Shown: positions 1-9,046, counted from the stretch's first letter. The stretch is DNA of 64,000 nucleotides from JAMHWF01 sp048500255 (GCA_048500255.1 JASNYH010000006.1:1-64000), one strand, 5' to 3'. The notes: a model not told the origin generated them from the letters alone. Made by a program: numbers and translations.

Positions 1-546
1 GCATGTCTGACCAGAAGCGGCGAAAACCAGGGAACCATCAGGCAGCCGGCGCGCATAGCGTCCGAGTTGGGACTTCGGCAAGGTCACCGGCACCTTCTGC
101 GTCAGCACGCCGTCCTGCTTCTCCGGTGGGGTGCCCGAGAGCAGTTCGGCGTGGCCGAGTTGGATGCTGCGCGTAGTCAGCGCCTTGAGCACTGCGGGTG
201 TGCAGGCCATCAGCGCGAGCCGCCGCTCCAACACCTCGGGCGACCAGCCCATGAGGCGGGCGGCTTCTTCCTTGTCGCCGCGCTGGCGCAGCAGTTGGCG
301 CTGCGCGGCACGGGCTTCCTCGGCCGGCGACATGGCGGCGCGGTAGTAGTTCTCGATCACCGACATGGCCTCGGCCGCCTCGTCGCTGGCGTCCTTGATG
401 ACCACGGGCATGTCGTAGTCGTCGCCGAAGACGTTCCTTGCGGCTCTCCAACGGCGCTCACCGGCGATGATCTCGAAGAGGTCGGTGCCCAGCACAGGCC
501 GCACGACGATGGGTTCGAGCACGCCGACCGCGCCGATGCCCTCCAT
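1..546 (-). pseudogene. PRTRC-type ParB family protein, N-terminus missing, runs off the left edge
   Basis: Reading the minus strand from about 546 leftward gives an open frame with the ParB/sulfiredoxin-like core: an IIAGERRWRAA segment, then a helical region with AMSPAEEARAAQR and WSPEVLERRLALMA. These features are typical of the ParB member of the PRTRC cassette found on plasmids and integrative elements, where it probably helps element maintenance. Family members carry roughly 50-60 more residues before the GERRWRA motif. Here the frame begins abruptly near an ATG at 546 with no upstream homology, so the 5' end looks cut off by a rearrangement between 546 and 628. The C-terminus lies outside the window. 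The family call is good; whether the fragment is expressed is doubtful. Confidence 0.7.
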
Positions 547-627
547 ATGGAGTTCATGGGTGGATCGGTGTTGGTCCACCCAGGATCTCCTACCGCGACG
601 CACCTTCAAGAGCCGCCGCTGGCGCCG

Positions 628-1740
628 TCACGCGGCCGAACGATCGACCGTTGCCGCGTCGGATGGCAAGCCTGGCGCCGCGCCGCGCACACGTCGGTAC
701 GGCGGCAGGCCCGCCAGCAGGCGCCGGCCCCACGGCGTGCTCGCCAGCCGCGGATCCAGCACCGTGACGCGGCCGTGGTCCTCGGGCGTGCGCAGCAGCC
801 GCCCCACCGCCTGCGCCAGCCGGATGCCGACCTCGGGGACGCTGCGCTCATGGAAGGCGGACCTCCCCTGCGCCTCGATCCACTCCCGGCGTGTCTGCTC
901 GACCGGATCGTCGGGCACCGCGAAGGGCAACTTGACCACTACCAGGTGCGTGCAGTAGGCGCCGGGCAGGTCCACCCCCTCGGAGAGGCTGGCCAGACCG
1001 AAGAGGACCGAACGCTGGCCCTGGTCGATGCGAGCCTTGTGGCGCGCCAGCAGCTCGCGCTTGGACGTGCTTCCCTGCACGAGGATCTGCTCGCGCAGCG
1101 CCTCCGGCAGCGCATGCGCGACCTGATGCATCTGCCTTGCCGATGCGAACAGGACCAGAGACCCGGCTTGCGCCTCGAGCAGGGCGGGCAGCATGGCTGC
1201 CACCTCCTCGGTATGCGCCTGGGCATCGAGCGGATGGGAGCGCATGCGCGGCAGGTGCAGCTCGGCCTGCGCCGCATGGTCGAAGGGTGATGGCAGGCTG
1301 AGCGCATGCACCCCCTCCCATGCCTTCAGGCCAGCCTCTTCCATGAAGAGGTCGAACGAGCCGCAGGCCTGCAGCGTCGCCGAGGTCAGCACGGCAGCGC
1401 CGGCACGATCCCACAGCAGCGTGCGCAGGCGTTCTCCGCCACCGATCGGCGCAGCGCAGACGTGGAACTCTGTCGTCCGGCCCGCCCTGACCTCCTTGCC
1501 ACCGCGCTCGATCCAGCGTGCCAAGGACATGTGCCACCTCGGCCATCATCACCAACTGCGCGCGGCGGCTGGCGAAGCCCGGCATGGCCTCGCGCAAGGT
1601 GCGCAGACAGGACTGCATGCGGGCTTTCTCTTCGTCGCTGAGCATGCGCCCAGCTTCTCGCAACAAAGCGCGTCTTCAAGGCCCGGCGCAGCGGGGCGTG
1701 GGTAGCCTGCAGCGCACCCGAGGCCACGCTGTGGCCCATA
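628..1740 (-). pseudogene. dinG: DinG-family ATP-dependent helicase, truncated and frameshifted
   Basis: The frame ending at 628 contains the C-terminal half of an XPD/DinG superfamily 2 helicase: VLTSATLQACGSFD, SLVLFASARQMH, a motif V/VI region with FGLASLSEGVDLPG and QAVGRLLRTPEDHG. The N-terminal half with the Walker A motif and Fe-S cluster region is absent; recognisable sequence begins near 1740. Two single-base shifts break the remaining frame, one near 1678 and one near 1533, each removable by deleting one T from a short T run. Without them the protein reads smoothly from the linker through motif VI. It is a dead remnant unless the two shifts are sequencing errors, and it lacks the ATP-binding half either way. 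Confidence 0.8.
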
Positions 1741-1746
1741 CGCAGT

Positions 1747-2128
1747 TCACCAGGACTTGGTCGCCTGCACCGGGATAGAGGCAGGAACATGGCTATAACG
1801 CACGCCCTCGATCACGTGCATCGAGACAGCCTCGCACTCAATCGCCAGGTGGAAGGCTGGCCGCCAGTCCGGGGCCAGCATAGCCTCCGGCTCGCCTCTA
1901 TCGAACAGAACATAGTTCACGCCACCCTCGCATTGCACGGACCGAAAAGCGATGCCATCGAAAGCCCACTTCTTGTCGTAGCGGATGAACTCCGCCAGCG
2001 CCTGCGTCATCACGTAATCCGTATCACGGATAGGAAATTCAACCGCATGAGGCCAAGTATGGCACGAGTTTTGGGCCTCGAAACACGTTCGGCCAAGGAA
2101 GGTTGAGCGCTCGCTTGCCGCTCAATGG
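1747..2128 (-). pseudogene. RES-domain toxin (NAD phosphorylase type), C-terminal remnant
   Basis: The minus-strand frame ending at 1747 includes FDGIAFRSVQCEGGVNYVLFD, which fits the conserved end of the RES domain (xDGIxYxS...GxNxVLF). RES proteins are toxins that degrade NAD+ and are normally paired with an Xre/MbcA-type antitoxin. The first ATG is at 2013, but the same frame continues upstream with plausible coding to a stop near 2128. The protein is therefore cut at about 125 residues where the IS91-family element begins. The N-terminal catalytic residues and the antitoxin gene are missing. Expression of an active toxin is unlikely. Confidence 0.65.
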
Positions 2129-2213
2129 CAAGAGCTTGGGAGGCAGTATGCATTTGGGCCTGGCGCGCGCGCAGCTGCTTCCCCGCAGCGATGGATACCG
2201 CCGCTTCACTGGG

Positions 2214-3761
2214 TCACCAATTGACGCGCTGGTCTACCTCGTCGGGTTGAGCTGCCAGATCCCAATCCGGCTCGCCTTGCGCACCATCATCCACCGGCGC
2301 GTCGCAGCCCTCCCACAGCGGTGGCCCGCGTGCCGGGGTGATGTGCGGGGGGGCAGACTCCACCCCGATGTGGTTCAGGATGTGGCGGATTTCGGCGCTG
2401 TGGGTGATGAAGGCAATGATGCGCATCTGCCCACCGCACATGGGGCACAGCAGCGGAAATGCCTCGTAGATGCGGGCAATCAGCACCGCCCACAAGTAAT
2501 GCGCCGCTCGCTTCGGGCGTGCTTCAGGTTCGGGTGTGGGTGTGGCCGCGTTGCCCGGCGCCGCCACCCCAGGTACGCCCGCGCCAGGTTGTGCAGTCTC
2601 CACCGTGGCTGGTTGCGACGCAGCAGGCTGAGCCAGCGCCGTTACCGCCGCTCTCAGCGGCGAGTTTGGTGCCAGCACACCAAAGTAGCGGTGCCGGTGG
2701 GTGCGTGGCGGTGGCACCAGCGCGGCGATGCGGTCGATCAGTTCCAGCGGTGTGAGGTGCAGCTCATCTGCCTTGGCACCACGCTTGTCACTGGTGGGCT
2801 CGCTGCGCTGTTTGGCACAGCGGTACACCAGTTTGCTTCCCTCTTTGCGTAGGCGCTCCATGGAAAACGGTGGACGCGCGCAATAGCGCAGCAGCCGCTC
2901 CAGCGCAGCGCGGTCGTGGGCTTCGATGCAGACACCGGCGTCCACCGAGAAGCCGCTGTGTTTGTAGCCCAGCATGTCTTTGGCGTCACAGTTCTCCAGC
3001 AGGCCCCGAGCAACGAAGGCGCGCAGGATGCGTTTTTGCAGTGTGGTCTGCACTGGGGCCACGGTAGCCGCATCGATGCCGGTGGCCGCGTGAAAGATGA
3101 CACCCGGCGATGAGATTCGAGGGGTCGCATCAGCATCGCCCTCGCCCTCCACTTCCTCAAACACCCCGTCCACCACACAAACGTGGAAGTGGACGTGTTC
3201 ATTGAGGCTGGAGCCGAATCGGTGAATGAAGGCGATGGCACCGATGTGCAGGCCTGCCTTGTCCATATGGGCCGCACCGGGGCTGTGGGTCTGCAGAGTT
3301 TGTGCGATCACCCGCAGAAAGATGCGCAGCACCATGCTCAGCACCGCTCCGTCGCGTTGCATGAAGTACCGCAACCTCTTGGGCACGGAGAGCACCCACT
3401 GGCGCACCGGCAGGCGGGGGAAAACGTGGTCGCTCAGGTGTGCCGCCGTCTCCACCATCCGCCGCGTGGTGCACGAGGGGCAGACTCCCCGGCCTTTGCA
3501 GGAGAAGGCTACAAAGTAGTCGTGCCCACAGTCGCCGCAGCGAGCGCGGGCAAAGCCATGGGCAAAGATGCCGCACTCAAGATACTTGGCAAACGCTTTG
3601 CGCACGAAGGGCTTGGGGGTGTGGTGGTCGCCCTGGCCGTCGAACTGACCCGCGCTGGCCAACTCTAGCCAGGTCTCGTAGTGCTCGGCTACCATTTGGT
3701 AGAGCAGCGTGCGTTCGGGGTGGCGTGGGTTGTAGAGCTTGGGCTTGGAAGTGGCTGACAT
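2214..3761 (-). CDS. tnpA: IS91-family HUH transposase
   Basis: This is a rolling-circle transposase of about 515 residues. The N-terminal part has the zinc-binding segment with CGDCGH and CPSCTTRR pairs typical of IS91/IS801, followed by the HUH metal-binding motif in NEHVHFHVCVVDG. The C-terminal part has a second cysteine pair (LLCPMCGGQMR) near the end. The ATG at 3761 is preferred because the protein then begins MSATSKPKLYNP, close to family N-termini. A start at 3818 is open but reads through the 26-bp palindrome. No clear ribosome binding site precedes 3761. The frame is intact, so the element may still be active. Confidence 0.85.
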   Translation of the reverse strand: MSATSKPKLYNPRHPERTLLYQMVAEHYETWLELASAGQFDGQGDHHTPKPFVRKAFAKYLECGIFAHGFARARCGDCGHDYFVAFSCKGRGVCPSCTTRRMVETAAHLSDHVFPRLPVRQWVLSVPKRLRYFMQRDGAVLSMVLRIFLRVIAQTLQTHSPGAAHMDKAGLHIGAIAFIHRFGSSLNEHVHFHVCVVDGVFEEVEGEGDADATPRISSPGVIFHAATGIDAATVAPVQTTLQKRILRAFVARGLLENCDAKDMLGYKHSGFSVDAGVCIEAHDRAALERLLRYCARPPFSMERLRKEGSKLVYRCAKQRSEPTSDKRGAKADELHLTPLELIDRIAALVPPPRTHRHRYFGVLAPNSPLRAAVTALAQPAASQPATVETAQPGAGVPGVAAPGNAATPTPEPEARPKRAAHYLWAVLIARIYEAFPLLCPMCGGQMRIIAFITHSAEIRHILNHIGVESAPPHITPARGPPLWEGCDAPVDDGAQGEPDWDLAAQPDEVDQRVNW

Positions 3762-3787
3762 GAATACTGTACAAATGCACAGTATTC
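3762..3787. promoter_or_regulatory. LexA-like palindrome at the IS91 transposase start
   Basis: GAATACTGT, 8 bases, ACAGTATTC form a perfect palindrome touching the transposase ATG. The core fits the SOS consensus CTGT-N8-ACAG and also its TA flanks. Bound LexA would block transcription or initiation. The alternative is that the palindrome is a structural hairpin of the IS end. Confidence 0.5.
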
Positions 3788-3815
3788 TGCGGCGATTGTT
3801 TGGGTACGCAAAGCA

Positions 3816-3847
3816 CAAGGCCCGAACCGTCGCCAGTTCGGGCCTTG
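3816..3847 (-). terminator. Hairpin terminator of lpdA
   Basis: CAAGGCCCGAAC (3816-3827) and GTTCGGGCCTTG (3836-3847) form a perfect 12-bp stem with an 8-base loop, 23 bases beyond the lpdA stop. It is followed on the minus strand by a short T-containing run. It appears to be the native lpdA terminator, carried along with the gene end. Confidence 0.75.
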
Positions 3848-3869
3848 TCAGGGTAGCTTGGCTGCGGAC

Positions 3870-4463
3870 TTACTTGCGCGCAGGCGGCACATCCGTGCAG
3901 CTGCCATGCGCCACTTCCGCCGCCATGCCGATGCTCTCGCCCAGCGTCGGATGCGGGTGGATGGTCTTGCCGATGTCGACAGCGTCCGCACCCATCTCGA
4001 TGGCCAGGGCGATCTCGCCGATCATGTCGCCCGCATGCGTGCCGACCATGCCGCCGCCCAGGATCTTGCCGTGGCCCCGGCCAGCATGGCCGTCTCCTGA
4101 TCCTGCTTCGGGGCTGTCGTCGAACAGCAGCTTGGTGACGCCTTCGTCGCGGCCGTTGGCAATGGCGCGGCCCGAGGCCGCCCAGGGGAACAGGCCCTTC
4201 TTGACCTTGATGCCCTGCTGCTTGGCCTGGTCTTCGGTCAGGCCCACCCAGGCCACTTCGGGGTCGGTGTAGGCCACGCTGGGGATCACGCGGGCGTTGA
4301 AGGCGGCGCTGGCCAGTTCCTTGTTGCCCTGCAATTCGCCGGCGATCACTTCCGCCGCCACATGCGCCTCGTGCACCGCCTTGTGCGCCAGCATGGGCTG
4401 GCCCACGATGTCGCCGATGGCGAAGATGTGCGGCACATTGGTGCGCATCTGGATGTCCACGTT
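3870..4463 (-). pseudogene. lpdA: Dihydrolipoamide dehydrogenase, 3' half only
   Basis: The frame encodes the C-terminal half of the E3 flavoprotein of 2-oxo acid dehydrogenase complexes. It has the FAD-contacting IFAIGDIVGQPMLAHKA segment, the VIPSVAYTDPEVAWVG interface motif and the active-site HPHPTLGES near the end. The N-terminal FAD fold, redox disulfide and NAD domain are gone because IS1071 starts at 4464. The missing 5' half is not found at the other side of IS1071. There is also an extra in-frame segment of about nine residues (GSGDGHAGRG region, near 4085-4111) just before GHGKILGGG that family members lack. It is a non-functional remnant. Confidence 0.88.
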
Positions 4464-4573
4464 GGGGTCTCCTCGTTTTCAGTGCAATAAGTGACGGTAC
4501 GAAAAGCTAGCACTGGCGCGGAGGTGGTGTTGGTAGATCGTTGATTTCATTGACTTTCCTGTTCACTTTCAAA
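4464..4573. repeat. IS1071 left terminal inverted repeat
   Basis: The first 38 bases match the right end exactly. The similarity then continues with scattered mismatches through the segment TGATTTCATTGACTTTCCTG to about 4573. This matches the unusually long, roughly 110-bp ends known for IS1071. Confidence 0.88.
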
Positions 4574-4606
4574 TCTGCGATTCGTGGCGTCAAACCGTGG
4601 TCGGTT

Positions 4607-7522
4607 TCATCCATTGGTGCCAGTTATCGATGCATTTGGCCGCGAAGGCAGGATTTGGTCAGCATAGCGGTCAACCGGGAAGCGAAACACACCCCGCAAG
4701 TTGATGCTCTCCAGCCTGGTGGGCGCAATCTTCCCGATCAGTTCCGGTGGAATGACCTGGCGGCGGTTCGACCAGCGATCCAGGACCGCCTGCATCTGTG
4801 AGGTATTCCACGCCATCACGATGTTGGCCATCAGGCTCAACGCATCGGCCACAGCCTGCATTTCATCGACACGTTTGGCCTGCGCCGGGCTGATCCGGCC
4901 GGTATAAATGGCGCGCTTGAGGGCGTTAACAGCCTCGCCCCGATTGAGCACCCGGCGCAACTCGTTCCTGAAAGCGTCCTTGACAAAGTAGTCAGCCAAA
5001 AACGCCGTACGCAGCAACCGCCCCAATTGCACGCCAGCCTCATAGATTGGATCGCCCTGGGCGGCAGAACCGAACCGCGCAAGAGCTGCCACCGCACTGG
5101 CATGTCCGCTCATGACCGAGGCTGCCAGGTGCACCAGACTATCCCAATGCTTTTCGATCAAAGCGACGTCGACATTGGCTTCGCACACCGCAGCGATTTC
5201 TGCGGGCACTTTGGTGCCGCGTGGCACAAAGAGGTGGCGCTGTTTGAGTTCCTTCAACCGCGGGCAAAGATCAAAACCAAGCAAACGGGCATGTGACATG
5301 GCAAAGTCGGTGTAGCCATGGGTATCCACAGCAAGCTGGCTGGTCTCCAGCTTTTCTTGGCGGATGACACCTTCAATGGCCACGCCCGCCTGGCGCTCAT
5401 TGAGCACAAAGGGCTGCGCATGGAAGATGCCCCACCGGTCTTTTACATGGGAGTAGATTCCAATGGAAGGTGTGTTGCGCCGAGGATCAAGCCGGGCTTG
5501 CCACACCCGTTTGGTGGTCTCCATGCTCATCATGTCAGAAGATGCCAAATCGGACCGCCCCCAGGTGGCGGCAATCGGGTGTCGCTGCATGAATTCCAGC
5601 ACAGCCTGGCAGGCCTGGCTCAGACGCCGTTCGTCCCGCGCCCAGCGCATGGCCTGGCGAATGCTGGTGGCAGACAATTGCGGAATCATGCGCGCGCATT
5701 CGACCGCAGTCAGACTGGTGCCGTGGGCCATGATGCCGGCATAGACCATCAGCAGCTCGTCGGTAGAGCGCGGCTCACGTCCGAGCATGATCCAGCTAAA
5801 GCGCACCTGGGCGTCAACGGCCAGAATCACTTCCGGCAATTGAACCTCACCGATGCGGTGATCCAAAGCCGCGCGCAGCTTGGTCACTTCTGGGTCTTCG
5901 TCCTCTGCGGGCAATGGCGACAAATGGAGTTCATCATCCACGCGCAGTACGCCACTGCGGGCTGCAGCGGCCACCGCATCGACACCGGCAGTTACTCTGG
6001 CCAGCAAAGGCTTCAAGAAAGTGGCAGCCTTGCTGGGTAACGATAGACGGGCATAGTGTTTCTTGGACTCTGCCTGCCAACGCTCGTCCGTGAAGAACAA
6101 GCGCGCACGACCCCGAAAGCTCAGGCTGTGCTCAATCCAGACCGAGCCATTGCGCACCGCGCGGCGCAGGGCAAACAGGGTGGCCACCTCCAACGCCTGA
6201 AACGCCCGTTCCCGGTCTGGGCTGGAGATCGAAACCTGCCAGATCATTCCCAGACTTGGTGCCACCACTTCAACTGGCAGCTTTCTGGATCCTTTGAGAT
6301 ATAAAGCTTGCAGCTTGGCAAGGTACTCGATGGCAGGATGCTCGCCGGTGGCCTGCCAGGGCAGCTTTGCAATGGCGACGAGCAACGACCGCACGGGGCG
6401 AATTCCATCAATCAATCCCTCGCGGACCAGGGAGGCCCTGCTCGGTGGTTTGCGTTTCTGGGTTTCGGTGATCAAGGCTTCAAGACGGGCACGCAACTCA
6501 GCATCTGGCACCGCACCTTGCGCGCTCAAGGCAACAAGTTCGCCGAGCAGCGTTTTGTACATTGCGGCCCAATTGACGGTAGCGGGGACATCGGCGGCAG
6601 CCTGACGCCACAGATCGGCGATCCGGCGCTGCACCATAAGGATCAACTGGTCTGTGGTGGTGAACAGGCAATACCGAAGAAAGCATGCGACCTCCACGGT
6701 GCGCGCTGGCTCTTTGATCTTGGCTCCGGCTGAGGGCGGCCTGGAGACAAGTCGGCGCGCGTAGCGGCGCAAGATGAGATCGGGGATGTCTGCCAGGTGC
6801 TTATGAACGTCCAGCGTGTAAAGCAGGTCGATGCGCTCCAGTACCTCGCTGATTTGGCGGGTTGAGTGTTTCGCCGGTGCAGCCCATAGCCAACTCTGCT
6901 GGGTTTGTCCATCTGGGCGCAGCTCTGAAACTGAGGCTCGCCAGCGATCAAGTGTTGCTGGATCAACGCTGGCGGCGATGGCGGTGCCTGTTTCAACTTC
7001 AAGCTGGGCAAGTGCCGCCGCAATCAGTGTCCGAATTGCCCGCTCGTGCACGATCACCAGCTTGTTCTTGTACAGCCATTGACGCGCCCGCACGAGTAGC
7101 TGATCGCGGTCGGCGCAGCGCGCCACTTCGTCGCGCAGTTCACGTACCAGTGAGCGGCGCTGGTGCTCGCTCATCCACTGGAATCCAAGGACCGTGCAGG
7201 CTACTTGTTGGTGATCGAATAGCGTGCGCCCGCGTTCATACATGGCTCTCAGCGAGGCGACTTCTGGTGCTGCAATGCCAAGCTCGTTGCCAAGGTGGCG
7301 CCACAAGGCTACTGGAATTACCCGAAAGGCACCGAGCAAACGCCCACTCATGCGCAGGAAACCAATATGGAGCGCCAGACCAAGCTTGTGGGAATCACCT
7401 CGGCGTGCATTGATTGCGTCGCGCTCGGCACCATCGAAGGTGAAAAATGCCTTCATCTCGAAGTCGCTGATATCGCGGGGGAGCCCACGCATCCCCAAAA
7501 ACGTTGTGTGCCAACCCTGCAT
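4607..7522 (-). CDS. tnpA: IS1071 transposase TnpA (Tn3 family)
   Basis: This is a Tn3-family DDE transposase that catalyses replicative transposition. The start at 7522 (MQGWHTTFLGMRG) gives 971 residues, the published IS1071 length; an upstream start at 7534 adds four residues. The N-terminal part (about 1-400) holds the DNA-binding region. The C-terminal catalytic domain includes VDTHGYTDFAMSHARLLGFDL and PRLKELKQRHLF, conserved around the catalytic acids. The frame is uninterrupted and fills nearly the whole element. No cointegrate resolution gene is present, as is normal for IS1071. Confidence 0.93.
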   Translation of the reverse strand: MQGWHTTFLGMRGLPRDISDFEMKAFFTFDGAERDAINARRGDSHKLGLALHIGFLRMSGRLLGAFRVIPVALWRHLGNELGIAAPEVASLRAMYERGRTLFDHQQVACTVLGFQWMSEHQRRSLVRELRDEVARCADRDQLLVRARQWLYKNKLVIVHERAIRTLIAAALAQLEVETGTAIAASVDPATLDRWRASVSELRPDGQTQQSWLWAAPAKHSTRQISEVLERIDLLYTLDVHKHLADIPDLILRRYARRLVSRPPSAGAKIKEPARTVEVACFLRYCLFTTTDQLILMVQRRIADLWRQAAADVPATVNWAAMYKTLLGELVALSAQGAVPDAELRARLEALITETQKRKPPSRASLVREGLIDGIRPVRSLLVAIAKLPWQATGEHPAIEYLAKLQALYLKGSRKLPVEVVAPSLGMIWQVSISSPDRERAFQALEVATLFALRRAVRNGSVWIEHSLSFRGRARLFFTDERWQAESKKHYARLSLPSKAATFLKPLLARVTAGVDAVAAAARSGVLRVDDELHLSPLPAEDEDPEVTKLRAALDHRIGEVQLPEVILAVDAQVRFSWIMLGREPRSTDELLMVYAGIMAHGTSLTAVECARMIPQLSATSIRQAMRWARDERRLSQACQAVLEFMQRHPIAATWGRSDLASSDMMSMETTKRVWQARLDPRRNTPSIGIYSHVKDRWGIFHAQPFVLNERQAGVAIEGVIRQEKLETSQLAVDTHGYTDFAMSHARLLGFDLCPRLKELKQRHLFVPRGTKVPAEIAAVCEANVDVALIEKHWDSLVHLAASVMSGHASAVAALARFGSAAQGDPIYEAGVQLGRLLRTAFLADYFVKDAFRNELRRVLNRGEAVNALKRAIYTGRISPAQAKRVDEMQAVADALSLMANIVMAWNTSQMQAVLDRWSNRRQVIPPELIGKIAPTRLESINLRGVFRFPVDRYADQILPSRPNASITGTNG

Positions 7523-7557
7523 CGTGAACCTCAAAAGTGGGAGGCCACCATACCCGT

Positions 7558-7667
7558 TTACAAAGCGAACAGGAAAGTCAATGAAATCAACGGTCTACCC
7601 AGACCACCCCCGCGCCAGTGCTAGCTTTGCGTACCGTCACTTATTGCACTGAAAACGAGGAGACCCC
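7558..7667. repeat. IS1071 right terminal inverted repeat
   Basis: This is the reverse complement of the left end. The outer 38 bases are identical and the inner part is imperfect. It ends at CCCC (7664-7667) and directly abuts the traG fragment. Confidence 0.88.
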
Positions 7668-8705
7668 TCGGCCGTCCTCGCGGAAGCCTTCACCAAGGGC
7701 ATGGCCAAGCTGAACTCTTCGCGCAGCAGCAGCGGCTCCACGTCGAGCAGCTTCGAACAGTTCGGCGAGACGCTCCACCGGCTCGACCAGGTCAGCAAGA
7801 GCGTGGCGGACACAACAGGCCTAACACAGGCCCAGGCGGCGCGCATTGCCTTTGGGGCCTCTGCTCGTCTCGGCGTTGGGGGCGCCGTGGATAAGAACTA
7901 CAGTTCGAGCCTCTCCTCGGCCGAGCAAAAGGCCCTTGGCTCAATGACCGCGGAGCAGTTGGCCGACTTCAAGCAGTTTGGCGATCGAGTCTCCAGAGAC
8001 AGGAGCTTCATGACGGTGGTTGCCAGCGATGCGCGTGAGGGACAGGATCTCGCGGCCCGCCTTGCGACGAGCACAGCCAGGTCGGAGCGCGCCGACGCCA
8101 GCCTATCGGAGCGAAGTGCCTTCGCCGAGCGCGTCTCGACGGCCTATGAAAGGGGGGAGACCATCTCCATCGACATCGCTCAGGATCCTCACAACCTTGC
8201 AATGTTCACCCGCTACGCTGAACAGTACGGCGGTAACAGCGCCTCTGCGCGCATCCTGATGGAGGCGGAACTGGCGCGGCAGTCCCTGCGGCCGAATCGC
8301 GTTTTCTCGGATGGCACAGGGGTGCCCACGGCCTTCAGCGATGTTCGAGCACAGCATATGCAGAACTCCAGCGATCCTGCACTAGCCCCTGACCTTGCCG
8401 GACGTCACCTATCAAATCAAGGGGAGGTGATAGGTTTCGGAGGGTCGGCGACGTCGACAGCGTCTGTAGCGAACACGCCATCGTCGCTGCGGAGCACGGT
8501 TCGCGAGGAAGGAGAGCGCATCAGGGCGCTCACGTCAGCCGACCAAGGCGAATTCGACCGAAAGGCACAGATCACGAGCACGGCCGACGGCACCCTTGCA
8601 TCCGAACGCTCCCTGGTGTTGCAGGCGGGCAAGCAGGTCAAAGAGGACGCTGCACCGCTCGTCGATAACGCGACGCGAGCGATAAAGGACGTCTTGAAGA
8701 AATAG
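7668..8705 (+). pseudogene. traG: TraG-type conjugation protein, C-terminal fragment
   Basis: The open frame begins immediately after IS1071 (SAVLAEAFTKGM...) and ends at 8705, giving about 345 residues. It is a soluble, alanine-serine rich, helical region with no membrane segment, like the long C-terminal domain of F-type/ICE TraG mating-pair proteins, which also contribute to entry exclusion. The N-terminal membrane half has been removed by the IS1071 junction. The listed ATG at 7701 would give a 334-residue product, but no ribosome binding site supports it. The family call rests on overall sequence style and context, so it is moderate. Confidence 0.6.
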
Positions 8706-8710
8706 CTAGG

Positions 8711-9046
8711 TTAGATGTTCTTATCGGCATCCAACATATGGGACCCATGCTCAGGGCGCGGGGGCTTCGTGAAGGGTAAATGACCTTCATCTCGCCAATA
8801 GTTGAAGGCAGCTTCGCGGCCCATCATGTCGGAGCCGGCGATTGAATCAGCCTCCTCGGTGTTCCGAAGCTGGCGAGGCCGCTGCCGTCGCTTCCCGAAC
8901 TGCGACAGCGCGCCACCGATCGCTCCACCGAACAGAGCGCCGACAGCCATCATCACGATCCGCAGCCCCCAGTCATCGTTGCGAGCTGGCAGAAATCCCG
9001 CCCCAATGCCAAGCAGCAAGAAGACGACGAAGACGATTTTCCGCAT
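8711..9046 (-). CDS. Small membrane protein of integrative elements, unknown function
   Basis: The product is about 111 residues starting MRKIVFVVFLLLGIG at 9046; an upstream ATG at 9103 would add 19 residues of non-membrane sequence. It has an N-terminal signal-anchor or first helix, a second hydrophobic stretch with IVMMAVGALFGGAIGGAL, then a charged tail with a WRDEGHLPFTKPPRPEHGS segment. It is convergent with traG, with 5 bases between the two stops, so it is probably part of the same transfer region. I do not recognise a named family. Confidence 0.6.
   Translation of the reverse strand: MRKIVFVVFLLLGIGAGFLPARNDDWGLRIVMMAVGALFGGAIGGALSQFGKRRQRPRQLRNTEEADSIAGSDMMGREAAFNYWRDEGHLPFTKPPRPEHGSHMLDADKNI

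Larger units (their letters stand above)
2140..3795 (-). mobile_element. IS91-family insertion sequence
   Basis: A single HUH-type transposase gene (2214-3761) is flanked on the left by the truncated RES remnant and on the right by the intact terminator of lpdA at 3816-3847. The ends are therefore confined to roughly 2130-2213 and 3762-3815. IS91 elements lack terminal inverted repeats and target duplications, so exact ends cannot be fixed by eye. A 26-bp palindrome at 3762-3787 lies at the 5' end and a short hairpin (2114-2132) near the 3' end; either may belong to the ter or ori ends used in rolling-circle transposition. Confidence 0.7.
4464..7667 (-). mobile_element. IS1071: IS1071 (Tn3 family), complete
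   Basis: Both ends begin GGGGTCTCCTCGTTTTCAGT and form long imperfect inverted repeats that stay recognisable for about 110 bases. The interval is 3,204 bp and holds one 971-codon transposase, which matches the known size and design of IS1071. IS1071 lacks a resolvase and commonly flanks catabolic genes in Comamonadaceae. The 5-base flanks differ (ACGTT on the left, TCGGC on the right), so there is no target duplication. lpdA lies on one side and traG on the other, which points to recombination or deletion between copies rather than simple insertion. Confidence 0.93.

Noticed and set aside
67..1290. Long + strand open frame of about 400 codons at the left end.
   Set aside because: It is the antisense of the ParB and DinG remnants, which have clear family motifs. 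The + strand product is low-complexity and rich in His, Arg and Gln.
4464..7667. Element considered as a passenger-carrying Tn3 transposon with resolvase.
   Set aside because: The only gene is the transposase, and the total length equals that of IS1071, so it is an insertion sequence.
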